DNA of 64,000 bases from Ignavibacteria bacterium (GCA_030684555.1 JAUXVN010000040.1:1-64000); one strand, 5' to 3'; positions 36,758-47,472 are shown, numbered from the stretch's first letter. Translations and numbers: made by a program. Notes: generated from the sequence alone by a model not told the origin.

Positions 36758-38941
36758 ATGAATAAAATTATTAATATAAATAAAAGAAAACGTATTCTGC
36801 TTCTATTTTTGTTTGTCTCATTGATGTTGGGTTCAAATGTAGAAGCGCAAAATCCTGAACTTGCGACCGCAATTGTTAAAGTCGGGAAGATATGGGGTGG
36901 AATTGTTGGGAATGGTGATCAGGCAACATTTGATTTTCGAGCAGGATTTTTTCCGAATGATTTTGGTATTCTTCAGTACAGAGGACAACAATCAGATAAT
37001 TATTTCGGTTCAGGTTTCAGAATGGGAGCAACAGGCTGGCTTGCCCCAAATGATTCACTCTACACAGTAGGACTCTTTGGACCTAAAAATGATTTTATGC
37101 CTGCCGGTAAGGTTGTTGTTCCTTTAACAAGTTTTATAAGATATAAATATCCCGAGCAAATAGTTAATGGTAATCCAGTTGCGATTCCAATGTTCACAAA
37201 TTATGACCCGACTAAATTTACCTCGGGCACTTACGATCAAGTGGTGGAAGTTACCAGCAAAAATATTATTGGTGTAGAAGTTAAAAGAAGAGTCCTTGCA
37301 TGGAGTCAAACATTTAATGATAATTATGTTATTGTTGAAGTTGAATTAACAAATGTCGGAGTCGACAAAACAAACGGATCCGTTTATCAAGACACACTTC
37401 GAAATTTTCATTTTGGAATGTCGCAAGGTATGGCAAACAATTATTATTCATACGGGAATAATCCCGCTCCACCTTCAAATGAAAGACCAAATTATCAATA
37501 CGTTTGGCAAAATTATTATGGTGCAAGACCAGGGGATTCATTACGTCTATTTTATTTTTATGGTGCCGATGATCCCGGTACTCCGGGGGACAATATGGGA
37601 GCTCCGGCATTAAGCCAAAACGGAAGATTGTTAAATACGAATTATACTTTTTATTCGATACTCCACGCTTCAGCAACTCCATTTACAAATATTGCTCAAG
37701 ATGTAGATGATTTTCTTCAGCCGCGTGTTACCTACATCGGAACTGAAACTAAAATCCCAAGTCCTGAAGGAGGGGAAGATCCTTACGGAAGTAAAAATTA
37801 TTGGGCAATGCGCGGAGGTTATTCTGACAAATTTCCACGAGCAAATATTCATCCTGGGACTCACCACGGAGTTGTGAATGATGAACTTGGTGTTCCCGAT
37901 TTTTCTTCATTCCCTGCAGGTGTTGTTCAAGCTGTTAATTCAAAAAACTTCAGTAGTTTCGGACCATATAACTTTCCGCCGAATGCAAAGTTGAGATTTG
38001 TTTATGCAGTTGGTACAGCCGGAATAGGGGAACAAACTGCTAAAGAAGTAGGTGAGAAATGGTTAGCCGGAACATTAACCGATCCGCCAAATATGCCTGA
38101 TCCAAATACCGGATGGCTGCCTTCAAATTTTGCTTTCCCCAATGGTGCTACAGAAATGGATAAGAAAAAAGCCCGTTGGATAAGCATGGGACGAGATTCT
38201 GTTATGCTTACCGCTTGGCGCGCAAAATGGAATTCTGATAACAATTATGAAATCCCCCAATCACCACCTCCCCCTTCACATTTTTCAGTAACAGGTTATG
38301 GTGATGGTGTTGAGTTGAAATGGAAAAATGCCGAGGCAGAAGCTCTTCCAAATTTCGCCGGATATATTATAATGAGACGAATTTCAAATATGGATACAGT
38401 CTTCTACAATGAAGTTTATTCATCCGATGCTACTGATAAAGCTGATGAGCATGTTTACAAAGATCAAACGGTTGTTCCCGGAGCGCAGTATTACTATTAT
38501 ATTCAGAGTAAAGCCTTAATTGATGCGAATGATTCTAAAGCCGATCCAACCACACGCGGAAAAATTATTTATAGCGGAAGGGCTTATATTCCAAACGTAA
38601 CATTTATCAATCCACCAAGATTTTCAACTGATGATATGGCACGCATTCGAATAGTCCCGAATCCTTATAACATAAATGATCCTTTATTAAAAGCCTACGG
38701 TTATGTTGATCAAAGAGGAATTAATTTCTTTAATCTGCCGCAAGCTGTTACTATTAAAATTTATACAGAGCATGGGGACCTTGTACAAACCATTGAACAT
38801 AATAGTCCCGAAAGAGCCGGTTCTTATACGTGGGATATGATTTCTTCATCGCAGCAGGTAATTAACAGCGGACTTTACATCGCCGTTTTTCAAAAACCGA
38901 ACGGTGAAGTTGCTTATCACAAATTTTTAGTAGTAAGGTAA
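36758..38941 (+). CDS. Large exported protein of unknown function, receptor-linked
   Basis: ATG 36758 is chosen because AAAGGAG ends seven bases before it. The protein of about 727 aa has a long signal peptide ending VEAQ. The first about 480 residues, with KVGKIWGGIVGNGDQATFDF and RMGATGWLAPND, match nothing I can name. A fibronectin-like part (about 505-600, SVTGYGDGVELKWKNAEAE) and a C-terminal domain follow, with RIVPNPYNINDP and ending KFLVVR, a divergent T9SS-like tail without the usual NPFNP. Placed between a receptor and a PorV-like protein, it might take the glycan-binding role that SusD plays elsewhere; this is inference. Confidence 0.65.
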   Translation: MNKIININKRKRILLLFLFVSLMLGSNVEAQNPELATAIVKVGKIWGGIVGNGDQATFDFRAGFFPNDFGILQYRGQQSDNYFGSGFRMGATGWLAPNDSLYTVGLFGPKNDFMPAGKVVVPLTSFIRYKYPEQIVNGNPVAIPMFTNYDPTKFTSGTYDQVVEVTSKNIIGVEVKRRVLAWSQTFNDNYVIVEVELTNVGVDKTNGSVYQDTLRNFHFGMSQGMANNYYSYGNNPAPPSNERPNYQYVWQNYYGARPGDSLRLFYFYGADDPGTPGDNMGAPALSQNGRLLNTNYTFYSILHASATPFTNIAQDVDDFLQPRVTYIGTETKIPSPEGGEDPYGSKNYWAMRGGYSDKFPRANIHPGTHHGVVNDELGVPDFSSFPAGVVQAVNSKNFSSFGPYNFPPNAKLRFVYAVGTAGIGEQTAKEVGEKWLAGTLTDPPNMPDPNTGWLPSNFAFPNGATEMDKKKARWISMGRDSVMLTAWRAKWNSDNNYEIPQSPPPPSHFSVTGYGDGVELKWKNAEAEALPNFAGYIIMRRISNMDTVFYNEVYSSDATDKADEHVYKDQTVVPGAQYYYYIQSKALIDANDSKADPTTRGKIIYSGRAYIPNVTFINPPRFSTDDMARIRIVPNPYNINDPLLKAYGYVDQRGINFFNLPQAVTIKIYTEHGDLVQTIEHNSPERAGSYTWDMISSSQQVINSGLYIAVFQKPNGEVAYHKFLVVR

Positions 38942-38955
38942 GAAGGGAGATTATC

Positions 38956-39960
38956 ATGAAAAAAACAATATTGATTGCACTGCTCTTAATTCTTACTTCG
39001 TTAACAACGACCTACTCGCAGGTTAGTCTGAATAAGGTTGCTCAAACCACAATGAACTTTTTGCTTGTCGGAACATCACCTAAAGCCTCTGCTATGGGAG
39101 AAGCCTTTACCGCTTACGGCTCAGGGGTGGAAGGAATGTTTTATAATCCGGCGGGAATGGCTGAAATGAATTCTCAGTTTAATGTAACTGTTAATTATAC
39201 AGATTGGATTGCCGATATTAATTATTTAAGCGGCGGAGTTGCATGGAATCTTAATAACCTCGGCGTTATCGGTATAAATTTATTAACAGTTGATTATGGC
39301 ACAATCCATGGGACAAGCCTTCTTGGAGCCGGGGAAAGTGATTTATTTCCTCTTGGTTATAAAGATAATGGTAATGTAAGTAATGTCGGAGCTTATTCAG
39401 TTGGTATAACTTATGCTAAATCAATCTCTGAACAATTTGCTTTTGGAGGTACTGTTCGATTTGCGGGACAGAATCTCGGACAAAATCTTCTTGAGAGCGG
39501 AATGAAAGATAATAATGCTTCAAAATTAGTTTTTGATTTAGGTGTGAAGTATAAAACTTTCTTTAACGGATTTGCATTCGGTATGTCGATTAGAAATTTT
39601 GCTTCGAACATTAAGCGCGAAGAAATAGATGAACAACTACCGCTCGTTTTTGCATTAGGAGCTTCAATCAATTTAATGAATTTTATTCTTCCCGAGCATG
39701 ACGGGGCACTTCATTTAGCAACTGATTTTCTGCATCAGAATAATTACTCTGAAAGAATTAATGTCGGATTGGAATATATATTTTTGAATATGCTTTCAGT
39801 GCGAGGCGGTTATCAAACAAATCGTGATCTGGCTTCATGGTCAGGTGGTGTTGGATTTAATTATTCACTCTTCGATTACGAAGTTGAAGTTAATTACTCA
39901 TATTCCCGTTACGAAATTTTTAATAGTGTAAATAGATTGTCACTTCTTTTTGCGTTTTGA
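38956..39960 (+). CDS. PorV/PorQ-like outer-membrane protein
   Basis: The 334-aa protein has a signal peptide and FLLVGTSPKASAMGEAFTAY followed by VEGMFYNPAGMAEM, the opening of PorV/PorQ and related UPF0164 barrel proteins. The strand-rich remainder ends in the aromatic LSLLFAF, typical of outer-membrane barrels. PorV is the T9SS shuttle protein that carries cargo to the attachment complex. This copy is 14 bases after the unknown exported protein and may be a dedicated partner for it rather than the housekeeping PorV. Confidence 0.8.
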   Translation: MKKTILIALLLILTSLTTTYSQVSLNKVAQTTMNFLLVGTSPKASAMGEAFTAYGSGVEGMFYNPAGMAEMNSQFNVTVNYTDWIADINYLSGGVAWNLNNLGVIGINLLTVDYGTIHGTSLLGAGESDLFPLGYKDNGNVSNVGAYSVGITYAKSISEQFAFGGTVRFAGQNLGQNLLESGMKDNNASKLVFDLGVKYKTFFNGFAFGMSIRNFASNIKREEIDEQLPLVFALGASINLMNFILPEHDGALHLATDFLHQNNYSERINVGLEYIFLNMLSVRGGYQTNRDLASWSGGVGFNYSLFDYEVEVNYSYSRYEIFNSVNRLSLLFAF

Positions 39961-40050
39961 TATATAAACTGTTAGCCTCATTCTCAATTGCGATAATACT
40001 GCGTTTAGCGAGATGAATCTCGCCCTAAAATTTTTAAATTAATTTCGTAG

Positions 40051-40155
40051 GGAACGGTCGAGACCGTTCCGCCCTTTGGATAAGAGGTAATATCTTATTT
40101 TAAGAATATATTTCGATAATTCTATTGTTTAATGCGGAACAGTCGCGACTGTTCC
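40051..40155. repeat. Inverted pair of REP-like palindromic repeats
   Basis: GGAACGGTC-GA-GACCGTTCC at 40051-40070 and the perfect palindrome GGAACAGTCGCGACTGTTCC at 40136-40155 are copies of one unit. The first is flanked by GTAG...GC and the second by the reverse, GC...CTAC, so they face each other about 65 bases apart, like a BIME. They fill the 267-bp gap between two genes. Confidence 0.75.
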
Positions 40156-40227
40156 CTACATCTAAAACCCCAAAAATTTTTAATTCATTAAAAGAAATCA
40201 CTTTTCACTAATTATCATTAAAATAAA

Positions 40228-43200
40228 ATGAAGATTAAATATACTTATCTGATTGTTCTACTATTGATGGGGTGCACATCAATGTTTGCTCAAGATGCAT
40301 CAGCATTATATTCGCTCTCAAGCAGTTCAACCACATCTGTAACGGTTAACGGAAGTATTGTTGGGTTTAATGAATCTTTCAGCGGGATGACAATTAATAA
40401 TTATTCAGGACCAAATTCAAGTCAACGTATTACAACTTTAAACGGAAGTTGGTCGGGGGAAACAGGACAAAATGATCAGCGGTTTATTCAATTTGCAGTT
40501 ACTCCGCAAACCGGAAACAATTTTTATATAACATCAATAGCAATGAGTATTGGAGCTGCCGGTGGCGGTAATATGAGAGCAAATATCAGATACTCAACCG
40601 ATTCAACTTTTGCAACATCACTATTACTTAATTTTACTCCATTGGTTTTACCGAGCGGTGCTTTTCTTTCACCTTCGCCTAATTATCAATTAAACCAATC
40701 GGTTTATGATGGTGAAGTATTTTATCTAAGAGTTTATCCCTGGTACACATCCGCCTCAACCGGAAAATATGTTTGTCTGCAAAATGTTAATATTTCGGGA
40801 GCAACGGTCGGAGCCGCTATTATCAATGTTTCAGTGAGCTCGTTGCAAACATTCGGTGCAGTTGTTTCGGGGACAACCTCTTTTTCGCAACAGTATGTCG
40901 TTTCAGGTTCAAATTTATCAGGAAATGTAACCATCAATGCTCTATCAAATTTTGAAATAAGCAGTGATAACTCAAGTTTCAGTAACTCATTAGAATTTCA
41001 AAACAGCGACGGAAGTTTGTCATCTACAACTGTTTATGTTAGATTTTCTCCAACATCAGCATCGGGGACAGTGAGTGGACTAATAACTCATAACAGTATA
41101 AATGCAGGTCCAAAAACTGTTATGGTTGAAGGGATAAGTGTTTCTTCTGAGCCGACACTACATTCAACTATTTCCTTCGGAAATGTTACCGGAAATTCGA
41201 TGGATGTTAATTTTATCGGCGGAAACGGCAATAGAAGAATCGTAGTTATTAAAAAAGATTCACAAGTTGATTGGCTACCAGCAGACGGTGTTGTGATTAG
41301 CGGAGTTAGTAATAATTTTCTGAATGCAGTAAATCAATCTAACGGAAATAAAGTCGTTTATGACGGGAGCGAAAACAGTGTTAATGTTGTCGGATTATCG
41401 AGCAATGTAACTTATCATTTTGCGGTATATGAATACAATGTCGGTACGAACAATTCGCAAAACTATTTAACTTCATCATTTGGAACAGGAAATCAAACTA
41501 CCCTTGCAGTCCCGACTATTACCATTAATCCTGAAGTTTTAGAATTCGGTAATGTCGGTGTAGGAACAACATCTTCAGAAAAAACATATACAATAAGTGG
41601 TGCAACACTTTCACCTTCAAGTGGAAATATAACTATTAATGCTCCGACCGGTTACGAAATATCTTTAACAAGCGGAAACGGATTCAGTAATTCAATTTTT
41701 ATTCCGTACACAAATACTTCGTTCGGAAATACAACGGTTTATGTAAGATTTAAGCCCACATCAATTACAACCTATAACGGGGACATTGTAAATTCAGGCG
41801 GTTCAGCTCCTTCGCAGCAAGTTGAAGTATCAGGAAATGGTATGGTTCCGAATTCTCAACAGAATGTAGATGTAATTGTGGCTCAAGACGGAACCGGTGA
41901 TTTTACAACAATTCAGGAAGCAATCAATTCTATCCCGGCAAACAACAGTGTTATGAAAGTAATCTTAATCAAAACGGGGACTTACAACGAAAAGATTTAT
42001 ATATCTAACAGTAACATTACTTTAGTCGGTGAAGAGAGAGAAAACACAAAAATCATTTATGCAGAGTTGCGTTCGAACTGGCATATAACAAGCGGCGGAA
42101 GCGATTGGGGTGCTGCCACATTGAATATAAACAGCGGAGTTAGCAATTTAGTTTTAGCAAATCTTACAATATATAATAACTATGGTTCACTATTCGGCAG
42201 TACGGATCATCAATTTGCGATAAGAGGTGCGACAGCCGATAGAATTATTATAATCAATTGTGATATTAAAGCTGATGGTGGAGATACTTTATCATTATGG
42301 AATGTCACATCAGGAAAATATTATCACTACAACTGCTACTTTGAAGGTAATGTTGATTTTGTTTGTCCGCGCGGATGGTGTTATATAAGTGATAGTAAAT
42401 TTTATCAACGAAGTGCATCTGCAAGTGCGAGTATTTGGCATGATGGAAGTGCAAATCAAAATTCTAAGTTCGTAATTAAAAATTCGAGATTTGACGGAGT
42501 TCCAAATTTTGCACTCGGGCGTCATCACCTTGATGCACAATTTTATTTGATTGATAATACTTTTTCATTCAATATGAAAAATCAACCTATTTTCTTTGCT
42601 GTTTCAAATCCACCTAATACATTGCAGTGGGGACAAAGATATTATTACTTCAATAATTTTAGAGATTCAATAAATTATACTTGGTATGCAAACAATTTAG
42701 ATAGCGCATTAGGCTCGCCGGTACCCCATCAAATCACGGCGGAATGGACTTTCTCAACGGCACCAACAACCTGGAATCCCGAAGCTAACTTTCCGGTTGT
42801 ATTACCGAATGCAGAATTTCCTAAACCGGAAAGGAATCAAACTGAAGTGAGTAAAACCGGATTAGCTTTAACCTGGATAACAGGAAGAAGAGCAACTTCT
42901 TATAATGTTTACTTCGGAAATTCAAATCCACCTCAGTTTATTGGGAATCAAACAGAGACATATTTTAGTCCTTCCAATCTAAGCGACACCACACAATATT
43001 TCTGGCGAATTAATGCAGTTACACCTTACGATACAATTCAAGGGGAAGTCTGGTCATTCACAACTTCGAATGAAAATGTAGTTCCGGTTGAACTTGAATC
43101 ATTCGGAGCTTCACGTGTAAACGGAAAAGTAAAATTGGAATGGATTTCCAAATCAGAAAAAAACAATTACGGTTTTGAGATTGAGAAAAATGTAAATGAA

Positions 43201-43653
43201 TCAAGTTGGATTAAGATTGGTTTTGTTGAAGGAAAAGGGACATCAACACAAAAATCAAATTATTATTTTATTGATGAAAGTTTAATCAATTCAAATAAAG
43301 TTATCAAGTACAGATTAAAACAAATCGATTTTAACGGAACATTTGAATACTCAAAAGAAGCCTTAATTGATGCGGGTAAACCCTGTTCTTATAATTTGTA
43401 TCAAAACTTTCCAAATCCATTTAATCCCGAAACAAACATCAAATATGAAATTATGAATAATCAATTCGTCACTCTAAAGATATACGATTCACTCGGTCAA
43501 GAAGTTAAAACATTAATAAATGAAGAACATGAAGCCGGTTATTATACACAACAATTCAGCATACACGATGTAGGCACATCCAGCGGTGTTTATTTTTATC
43601 GTCTCATTGCAGGTGATTTTATAAACACAAAAAAAATGACTTTGATAAAGTAA
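40228..43653 (+). CDS. Multidomain T9SS-exported pectin methylesterase (CE8)
   Basis: The 1141-aa protein has a signal peptide and several immunoglobulin-like domains (about 25-545). The CE8 domain (about 547-850) starts VIVAQDGTGDFTTIQEAINS. GNVDFVCPRG near 709 carries the nucleophile Asp, with ALGRHH near 770 giving the conserved Arg; the usual Q-D-T-L is G-D-T-L and L-G-R-P-W is changed to L-G-R-H-H. A fibronectin-like segment precedes the tail NFPNPFNPETNIKY...KKMTLIK. It removes methyl esters from homogalacturonan, making it accessible to the lyases. Part of its N-terminus is shared with the PL1 protein at 53.6-57.3 kb. Confidence 0.88.
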   Translation: MKIKYTYLIVLLLMGCTSMFAQDASALYSLSSSSTTSVTVNGSIVGFNESFSGMTINNYSGPNSSQRITTLNGSWSGETGQNDQRFIQFAVTPQTGNNFYITSIAMSIGAAGGGNMRANIRYSTDSTFATSLLLNFTPLVLPSGAFLSPSPNYQLNQSVYDGEVFYLRVYPWYTSASTGKYVCLQNVNISGATVGAAIINVSVSSLQTFGAVVSGTTSFSQQYVVSGSNLSGNVTINALSNFEISSDNSSFSNSLEFQNSDGSLSSTTVYVRFSPTSASGTVSGLITHNSINAGPKTVMVEGISVSSEPTLHSTISFGNVTGNSMDVNFIGGNGNRRIVVIKKDSQVDWLPADGVVISGVSNNFLNAVNQSNGNKVVYDGSENSVNVVGLSSNVTYHFAVYEYNVGTNNSQNYLTSSFGTGNQTTLAVPTITINPEVLEFGNVGVGTTSSEKTYTISGATLSPSSGNITINAPTGYEISLTSGNGFSNSIFIPYTNTSFGNTTVYVRFKPTSITTYNGDIVNSGGSAPSQQVEVSGNGMVPNSQQNVDVIVAQDGTGDFTTIQEAINSIPANNSVMKVILIKTGTYNEKIYISNSNITLVGEERENTKIIYAELRSNWHITSGGSDWGAATLNINSGVSNLVLANLTIYNNYGSLFGSTDHQFAIRGATADRIIIINCDIKADGGDTLSLWNVTSGKYYHYNCYFEGNVDFVCPRGWCYISDSKFYQRSASASASIWHDGSANQNSKFVIKNSRFDGVPNFALGRHHLDAQFYLIDNTFSFNMKNQPIFFAVSNPPNTLQWGQRYYYFNNFRDSINYTWYANNLDSALGSPVPHQITAEWTFSTAPTTWNPEANFPVVLPNAEFPKPERNQTEVSKTGLALTWITGRRATSYNVYFGNSNPPQFIGNQTETYFSPSNLSDTTQYFWRINAVTPYDTIQGEVWSFTTSNENVVPVELESFGASRVNGKVKLEWISKSEKNNYGFEIEKNVNESSWIKIGFVEGKGTSTQKSNYYFIDESLINSNKVIKYRLKQIDFNGTFEYSKEALIDAGKPCSYNLYQNFPNPFNPETNIKYEIMNNQFVTLKIYDSLGQEVKTLINEEHEAGYYTQQFSIHDVGTSSGVYFYRLIAGDFINTKKMTLIK

Positions 43654-43692
43654 TTCATACAAACAACAACAAATAATAATTAGAGGTTCAAG

Positions 43693-46600
43693 ATGAAAAA
43701 ACTAGTAACAATTTTCTCGTTGGCCATTATTCTTTTCTTTTGGTCTTTTGCTGAAGAAGTAAAGGGTCAAGATGCTTTTATGGGATATGACTATGTGACA
43801 ACAACATATCCTCTTGCGTGGACGATTGAAGCCACAACTTTTAATTCCGGTACTGCCAAGGAATTAATTTATGCTCCTTCGGGAGGTGCTCTTTATACTG
43901 CTACAACTTGTAATACTTCAAGTATTAATGGCTATCAAATTAATGCAACTGCGGCGCATGTTGAAATGAATTTGACTGCCAACAGCAGCACTTCTACAAT
44001 TACAAGTATAACTTTTACCGGAAGTACAAATAATAACACTACTGCAGGTGATGCCGGGGTAGTATTCTCAAGTGAATATCCTTTTAATACCTCCAAAGTT
44101 GTTGGAGCATCTGCGGTGCCGTTTCCTTCTGCTACTGGTGAATGGATTGTACTTAATCCTACAATTCCTGCTGATGCAAAATCTATGCGAATTTATAGAA
44201 GAGTTTATTATAATGCTACTGACTCTACAATGAGTACTTCAACTGGAACCGGATTTGTCCAATACGGTACAAATACAACAATCAGGTTAGCTTCATTAGC
44301 AGTCACACTAAGTGCATCAGGAACAGCTCCAACTTTAACTACAGCCGCTATCACAGACATTGGTCAGATTACGGCTACAGGTGGCGGTAATGTGAGTGAT
44401 TCAGGAAGTGCATCCGTGACTGTTAGAGGTGTTTGCTGGAGTACGAGTGAAAATCCAACAATAACAGATTCAAAAACAGAAGACGGATCAGGAACAGGTG
44501 TATTTGCAAGCTCATTAACAGGATTAACTTCAAGTACAACATATTATGTTCGTGCTTATGCGACAAATTCAGTTGGAACATCTTACGGAGATCAAGTCTC
44601 TTTTACAACTTTAGTGGGAACTCCGTCAATAGTTTTATCTTCAGAAAATCCGGCTGTAGCAGCTGGTGAAATCGGTTTGGGTACTTTAAAAAATATAGTA
44701 TATAAATTTTCACTTGATGTTACGGTTACCGGAGCACAATTAACTCAAGTTGATTTTACTACTATAGGAACTTATTTAGCTTCAGATGTAGCTAAGTTTC
44801 AATTATGGTATAGTTCAAGTGATCAGTTTTCAAATGCAGTTCAAATCGGAAGTGATATAATCGCATCGCTTGGAGCGGGTGCTCATTCTTTTGGATCGGT
44901 AAACCAAAACATGTCAGCTTTAGCAACAGGATATTTATGGATTACAACAGATGTTGCGATGAATGCTGTCTCCGGAAGAACTTTAGCTGTTTCAGCATTA
45001 ACTACGACTGACTTAATTTTCGATGCTGGTAATAAAAGCGGAACAGCCTACGATGGCGGCGTTCAAACAATTGTTGGCGGAACTTTACCGACTGAATTTT
45101 TCAGAAGTGTAACGACAGGCGATTGGAACTCAGCTTCCTCATGGGAAGCCTCAGTAGATGGAATTAGCTGGAGCAATTCAACAGTTTCTCCTGACTCAAC
45201 AAGTGCGGGAATTTTAGTTAGAGCCGGAGATACTCTTTATGTAACAGAATCAGTTATAGTAGATCAAGTAGTTGTTAATGAAGGTGGAGCGATTGAAGTT
45301 AACGGAAGTCCCGTTGTATTTACAATCGCAAATGGTTCCGCAGATGTTGATATGCTTGTTAATGGAACATTAAAAGTAACAGGAACCGCAATAGTTTCTC
45401 CCGGACCTTACTCGGTATCACTGTCAACAGATGCAGTATTAAGTTTCGGTGCAACGGGTGTTTATGAGCATAATCAAAATGCAGGAGCTATTCCGGTTTC
45501 GGTTTGGAATACGGGTTCAACGTTAAAGTTAACAGGTGTTGTTTCAGGCTCACCTGCAAACGGAAATCAAAATTTCTATAATATCATTTGGGATTGTGCA
45601 GCTCAAACTTCAAGCTTAAATCTTGGTTGGACTGATGTTACCATTGGCGGAAATATTAATGTTGTAAATACAAATACAGGTAGATGGCAATTCTGTGCTC
45701 CAACAACCGGGTCATCAGCAACTGTGAATATTATGGGTGATGTTACACTTGCTGCCGGAAATTTAACAACTAACGGAACAAGTAACGGAAATACAACTAT
45801 TGTGATTAATCACTACGGAAATATTAATGTAACAGGTGGTAACTTCGCTATTACACGAGGTTCTCAAGGTGGTACCGGAACTTCATACTGGTATTTGTTT
45901 GGTGGTAATTTCACAATGTCGAATGCCACTACGCAAAATTCGAATTCTGCAGGTGGTAGATTTGTATTCAAAGGTTCAACCCCACAATCATTAAATCTAA
46001 CTAATGTAACTTTTACTGGCAGCGGATTGCCATTAATTGTTGACAGCAATGCTATAGTCAATTTAGGTAATAGTGTTGTTGGTGGAAGTGGTGTATTTAC
46101 AGTTAATCCATTAGCTACTATCAACACTGCTATGGAAACCGGATTTGACGGAAATATAACAACTACAGGAATAGTTACATTAAGTCCAGAAGCCAATTAC
46201 GGATATAACGGAACAGCGACTCAAGTCACCGGAACTAAGTTACCTTTAACAGTAAGCGGACTCAATATTAATAATGTTAGCGGAGTAACTTTAGGTTCAA
46301 ACTTAACTGTAAACGGAGAATTAAATGTAAGCTCAGGATATTTAAATCTGAATGGATTCGACGTAACTCTTGGTGCTGAGGCTTCTTTAGTTGAAGCTCC
46401 GAATGCAACTGTTAAAGGATTAACAGGAAAAATTTCTGCAACAAGAACATTAAATAATCCTTCAGCAGTGAATGTTGCCGGAATGGGAGCAGTTATTACA
46501 TCAGCATTAAATTTGGGTGAAACTGTTCTTGAACGTTATCATTCTGCACCAACAGGAAATAATAATAGTGCTGTTTACAGATATTATAAAGTAACACCAA

Positions 46601-47385
46601 CAACCAATACCGGACTAAATGCAACTTTGCGTTTTTATTATGACGAAACCGAACTGATGGGACTTGTTGAGCAAAATTTAAGATTATTCAGATCGGAAAC
46701 AGCAGAACCGAATTCATGGGTTAAAGTCGGCGGAACTGTAAACACTGCAGATAATTATGTAGAGCTTTCCGGAATTAATGATTTCTCTTATTGGACATTA
46801 TCAGATTCAGCAAATCCTATTCCTGTCGAATTTAGTGCATTAAATGCTGTAGTCAGCAATAACAAAGCAACGATTACATGGGAGACTGCTTCGGAAACAA
46901 ATAACAAAGGCTTTGAAATCGAACGTACTTCTGATCAATTAAATAAGGTATGGACAAAAGTTGGATATGTTCAAGGTATGGGGAATCGAACTGAAACTAC
47001 TTCATATCTTTTTAAAGATAATGAAAAATTATCGGGAAATTATTCATATAGATTAAAGCAAATCGATTTTGACGGAAGTTATTCATATAGCAATACTATT
47101 GAAGTTGATTTTGGAATGCCGATGGAATTTGGGTTAAGTCAAAATTATCCGAATCCTTTTAATCCGTCAACAACAATTGAGTTTCAACTCCCATCAGATT
47201 CAGATGTAGAAATTAAACTATACGACATTCTCGGAAATGAAGTCTCTTCATTATTAAACGAAAAGAGAGAAGCAGGATTTCATTCAATTAATGTAAAACT
47301 TCAAAATTTAAGTACCGGCATTTATTACTATCGTATGAGTGCAGGAAACTTCATTCAAGTTAAAAAGATGCTCTTAGTTAAATAA
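43693..47385 (+). CDS. T9SS surface protein 1 (repeat-rich, paralogue family)
   Basis: The 1230-aa protein has a signal peptide, a fibronectin-like part (SLTGLTSSTTYYVRAYATNS near 275-300), and then long strand-rich repeats from about residue 480 such as GNITTTGIVTLSPEANYGY and VTLGSNLTVNGELNV, ending in NQ/SQNYPNPFNPSTTIEF and KKMLLVK. The block from VKGLTGKISATRTL to NDFSYWTLSDS is shared closely with the proteins at 47.5 and 51.4 kb. No catalytic residues are seen; it may be an adhesin or carbohydrate-binding surface protein. The location inside the pectin locus suggests polymer attachment. Confidence 0.75.
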   Translation: MKKLVTIFSLAIILFFWSFAEEVKGQDAFMGYDYVTTTYPLAWTIEATTFNSGTAKELIYAPSGGALYTATTCNTSSINGYQINATAAHVEMNLTANSSTSTITSITFTGSTNNNTTAGDAGVVFSSEYPFNTSKVVGASAVPFPSATGEWIVLNPTIPADAKSMRIYRRVYYNATDSTMSTSTGTGFVQYGTNTTIRLASLAVTLSASGTAPTLTTAAITDIGQITATGGGNVSDSGSASVTVRGVCWSTSENPTITDSKTEDGSGTGVFASSLTGLTSSTTYYVRAYATNSVGTSYGDQVSFTTLVGTPSIVLSSENPAVAAGEIGLGTLKNIVYKFSLDVTVTGAQLTQVDFTTIGTYLASDVAKFQLWYSSSDQFSNAVQIGSDIIASLGAGAHSFGSVNQNMSALATGYLWITTDVAMNAVSGRTLAVSALTTTDLIFDAGNKSGTAYDGGVQTIVGGTLPTEFFRSVTTGDWNSASSWEASVDGISWSNSTVSPDSTSAGILVRAGDTLYVTESVIVDQVVVNEGGAIEVNGSPVVFTIANGSADVDMLVNGTLKVTGTAIVSPGPYSVSLSTDAVLSFGATGVYEHNQNAGAIPVSVWNTGSTLKLTGVVSGSPANGNQNFYNIIWDCAAQTSSLNLGWTDVTIGGNINVVNTNTGRWQFCAPTTGSSATVNIMGDVTLAAGNLTTNGTSNGNTTIVINHYGNINVTGGNFAITRGSQGGTGTSYWYLFGGNFTMSNATTQNSNSAGGRFVFKGSTPQSLNLTNVTFTGSGLPLIVDSNAIVNLGNSVVGGSGVFTVNPLATINTAMETGFDGNITTTGIVTLSPEANYGYNGTATQVTGTKLPLTVSGLNINNVSGVTLGSNLTVNGELNVSSGYLNLNGFDVTLGAEASLVEAPNATVKGLTGKISATRTLNNPSAVNVAGMGAVITSALNLGETVLERYHSAPTGNNNSAVYRYYKVTPTTNTGLNATLRFYYDETELMGLVEQNLRLFRSETAEPNSWVKVGGTVNTADNYVELSGINDFSYWTLSDSANPIPVEFSALNAVVSNNKATITWETASETNNKGFEIERTSDQLNKVWTKVGYVQGMGNRTETTSYLFKDNEKLSGNYSYRLKQIDFDGSYSYSNTIEVDFGMPMEFGLSQNYPNPFNPSTTIEFQLPSDSDVEIKLYDILGNEVSSLLNEKREAGFHSINVKLQNLSTGIYYYRMSAGNFIQVKKMLLVK

Positions 47386-47399
47386 AATTTTCTAACAAA

Positions 47400-47438
47400 G
47401 ATGACCTTCGGTTATACAATTAATAATCGAAGGTCATC
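47400..47438 (+). terminator. Hairpin between paralogues 1 and 2
   Basis: GATGACCTTCG (47400-47410) pairs perfectly with CGAAGGTCATC (47428-47438). The following CAACTTAATT is not strongly T-rich, so it may be an attenuating or mRNA-stabilising hairpin. Confidence 0.6.
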
Positions 47439-47472
47439 AACTTAATTAAGCATCAAAACAGAAGAGGATTTT

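Noticed and set aside
45864-46196. A 110-codon antisense frame in the surface-protein gene.
   Set aside because: It arises from repetitive strand-rich coding sequence and has no independent support.
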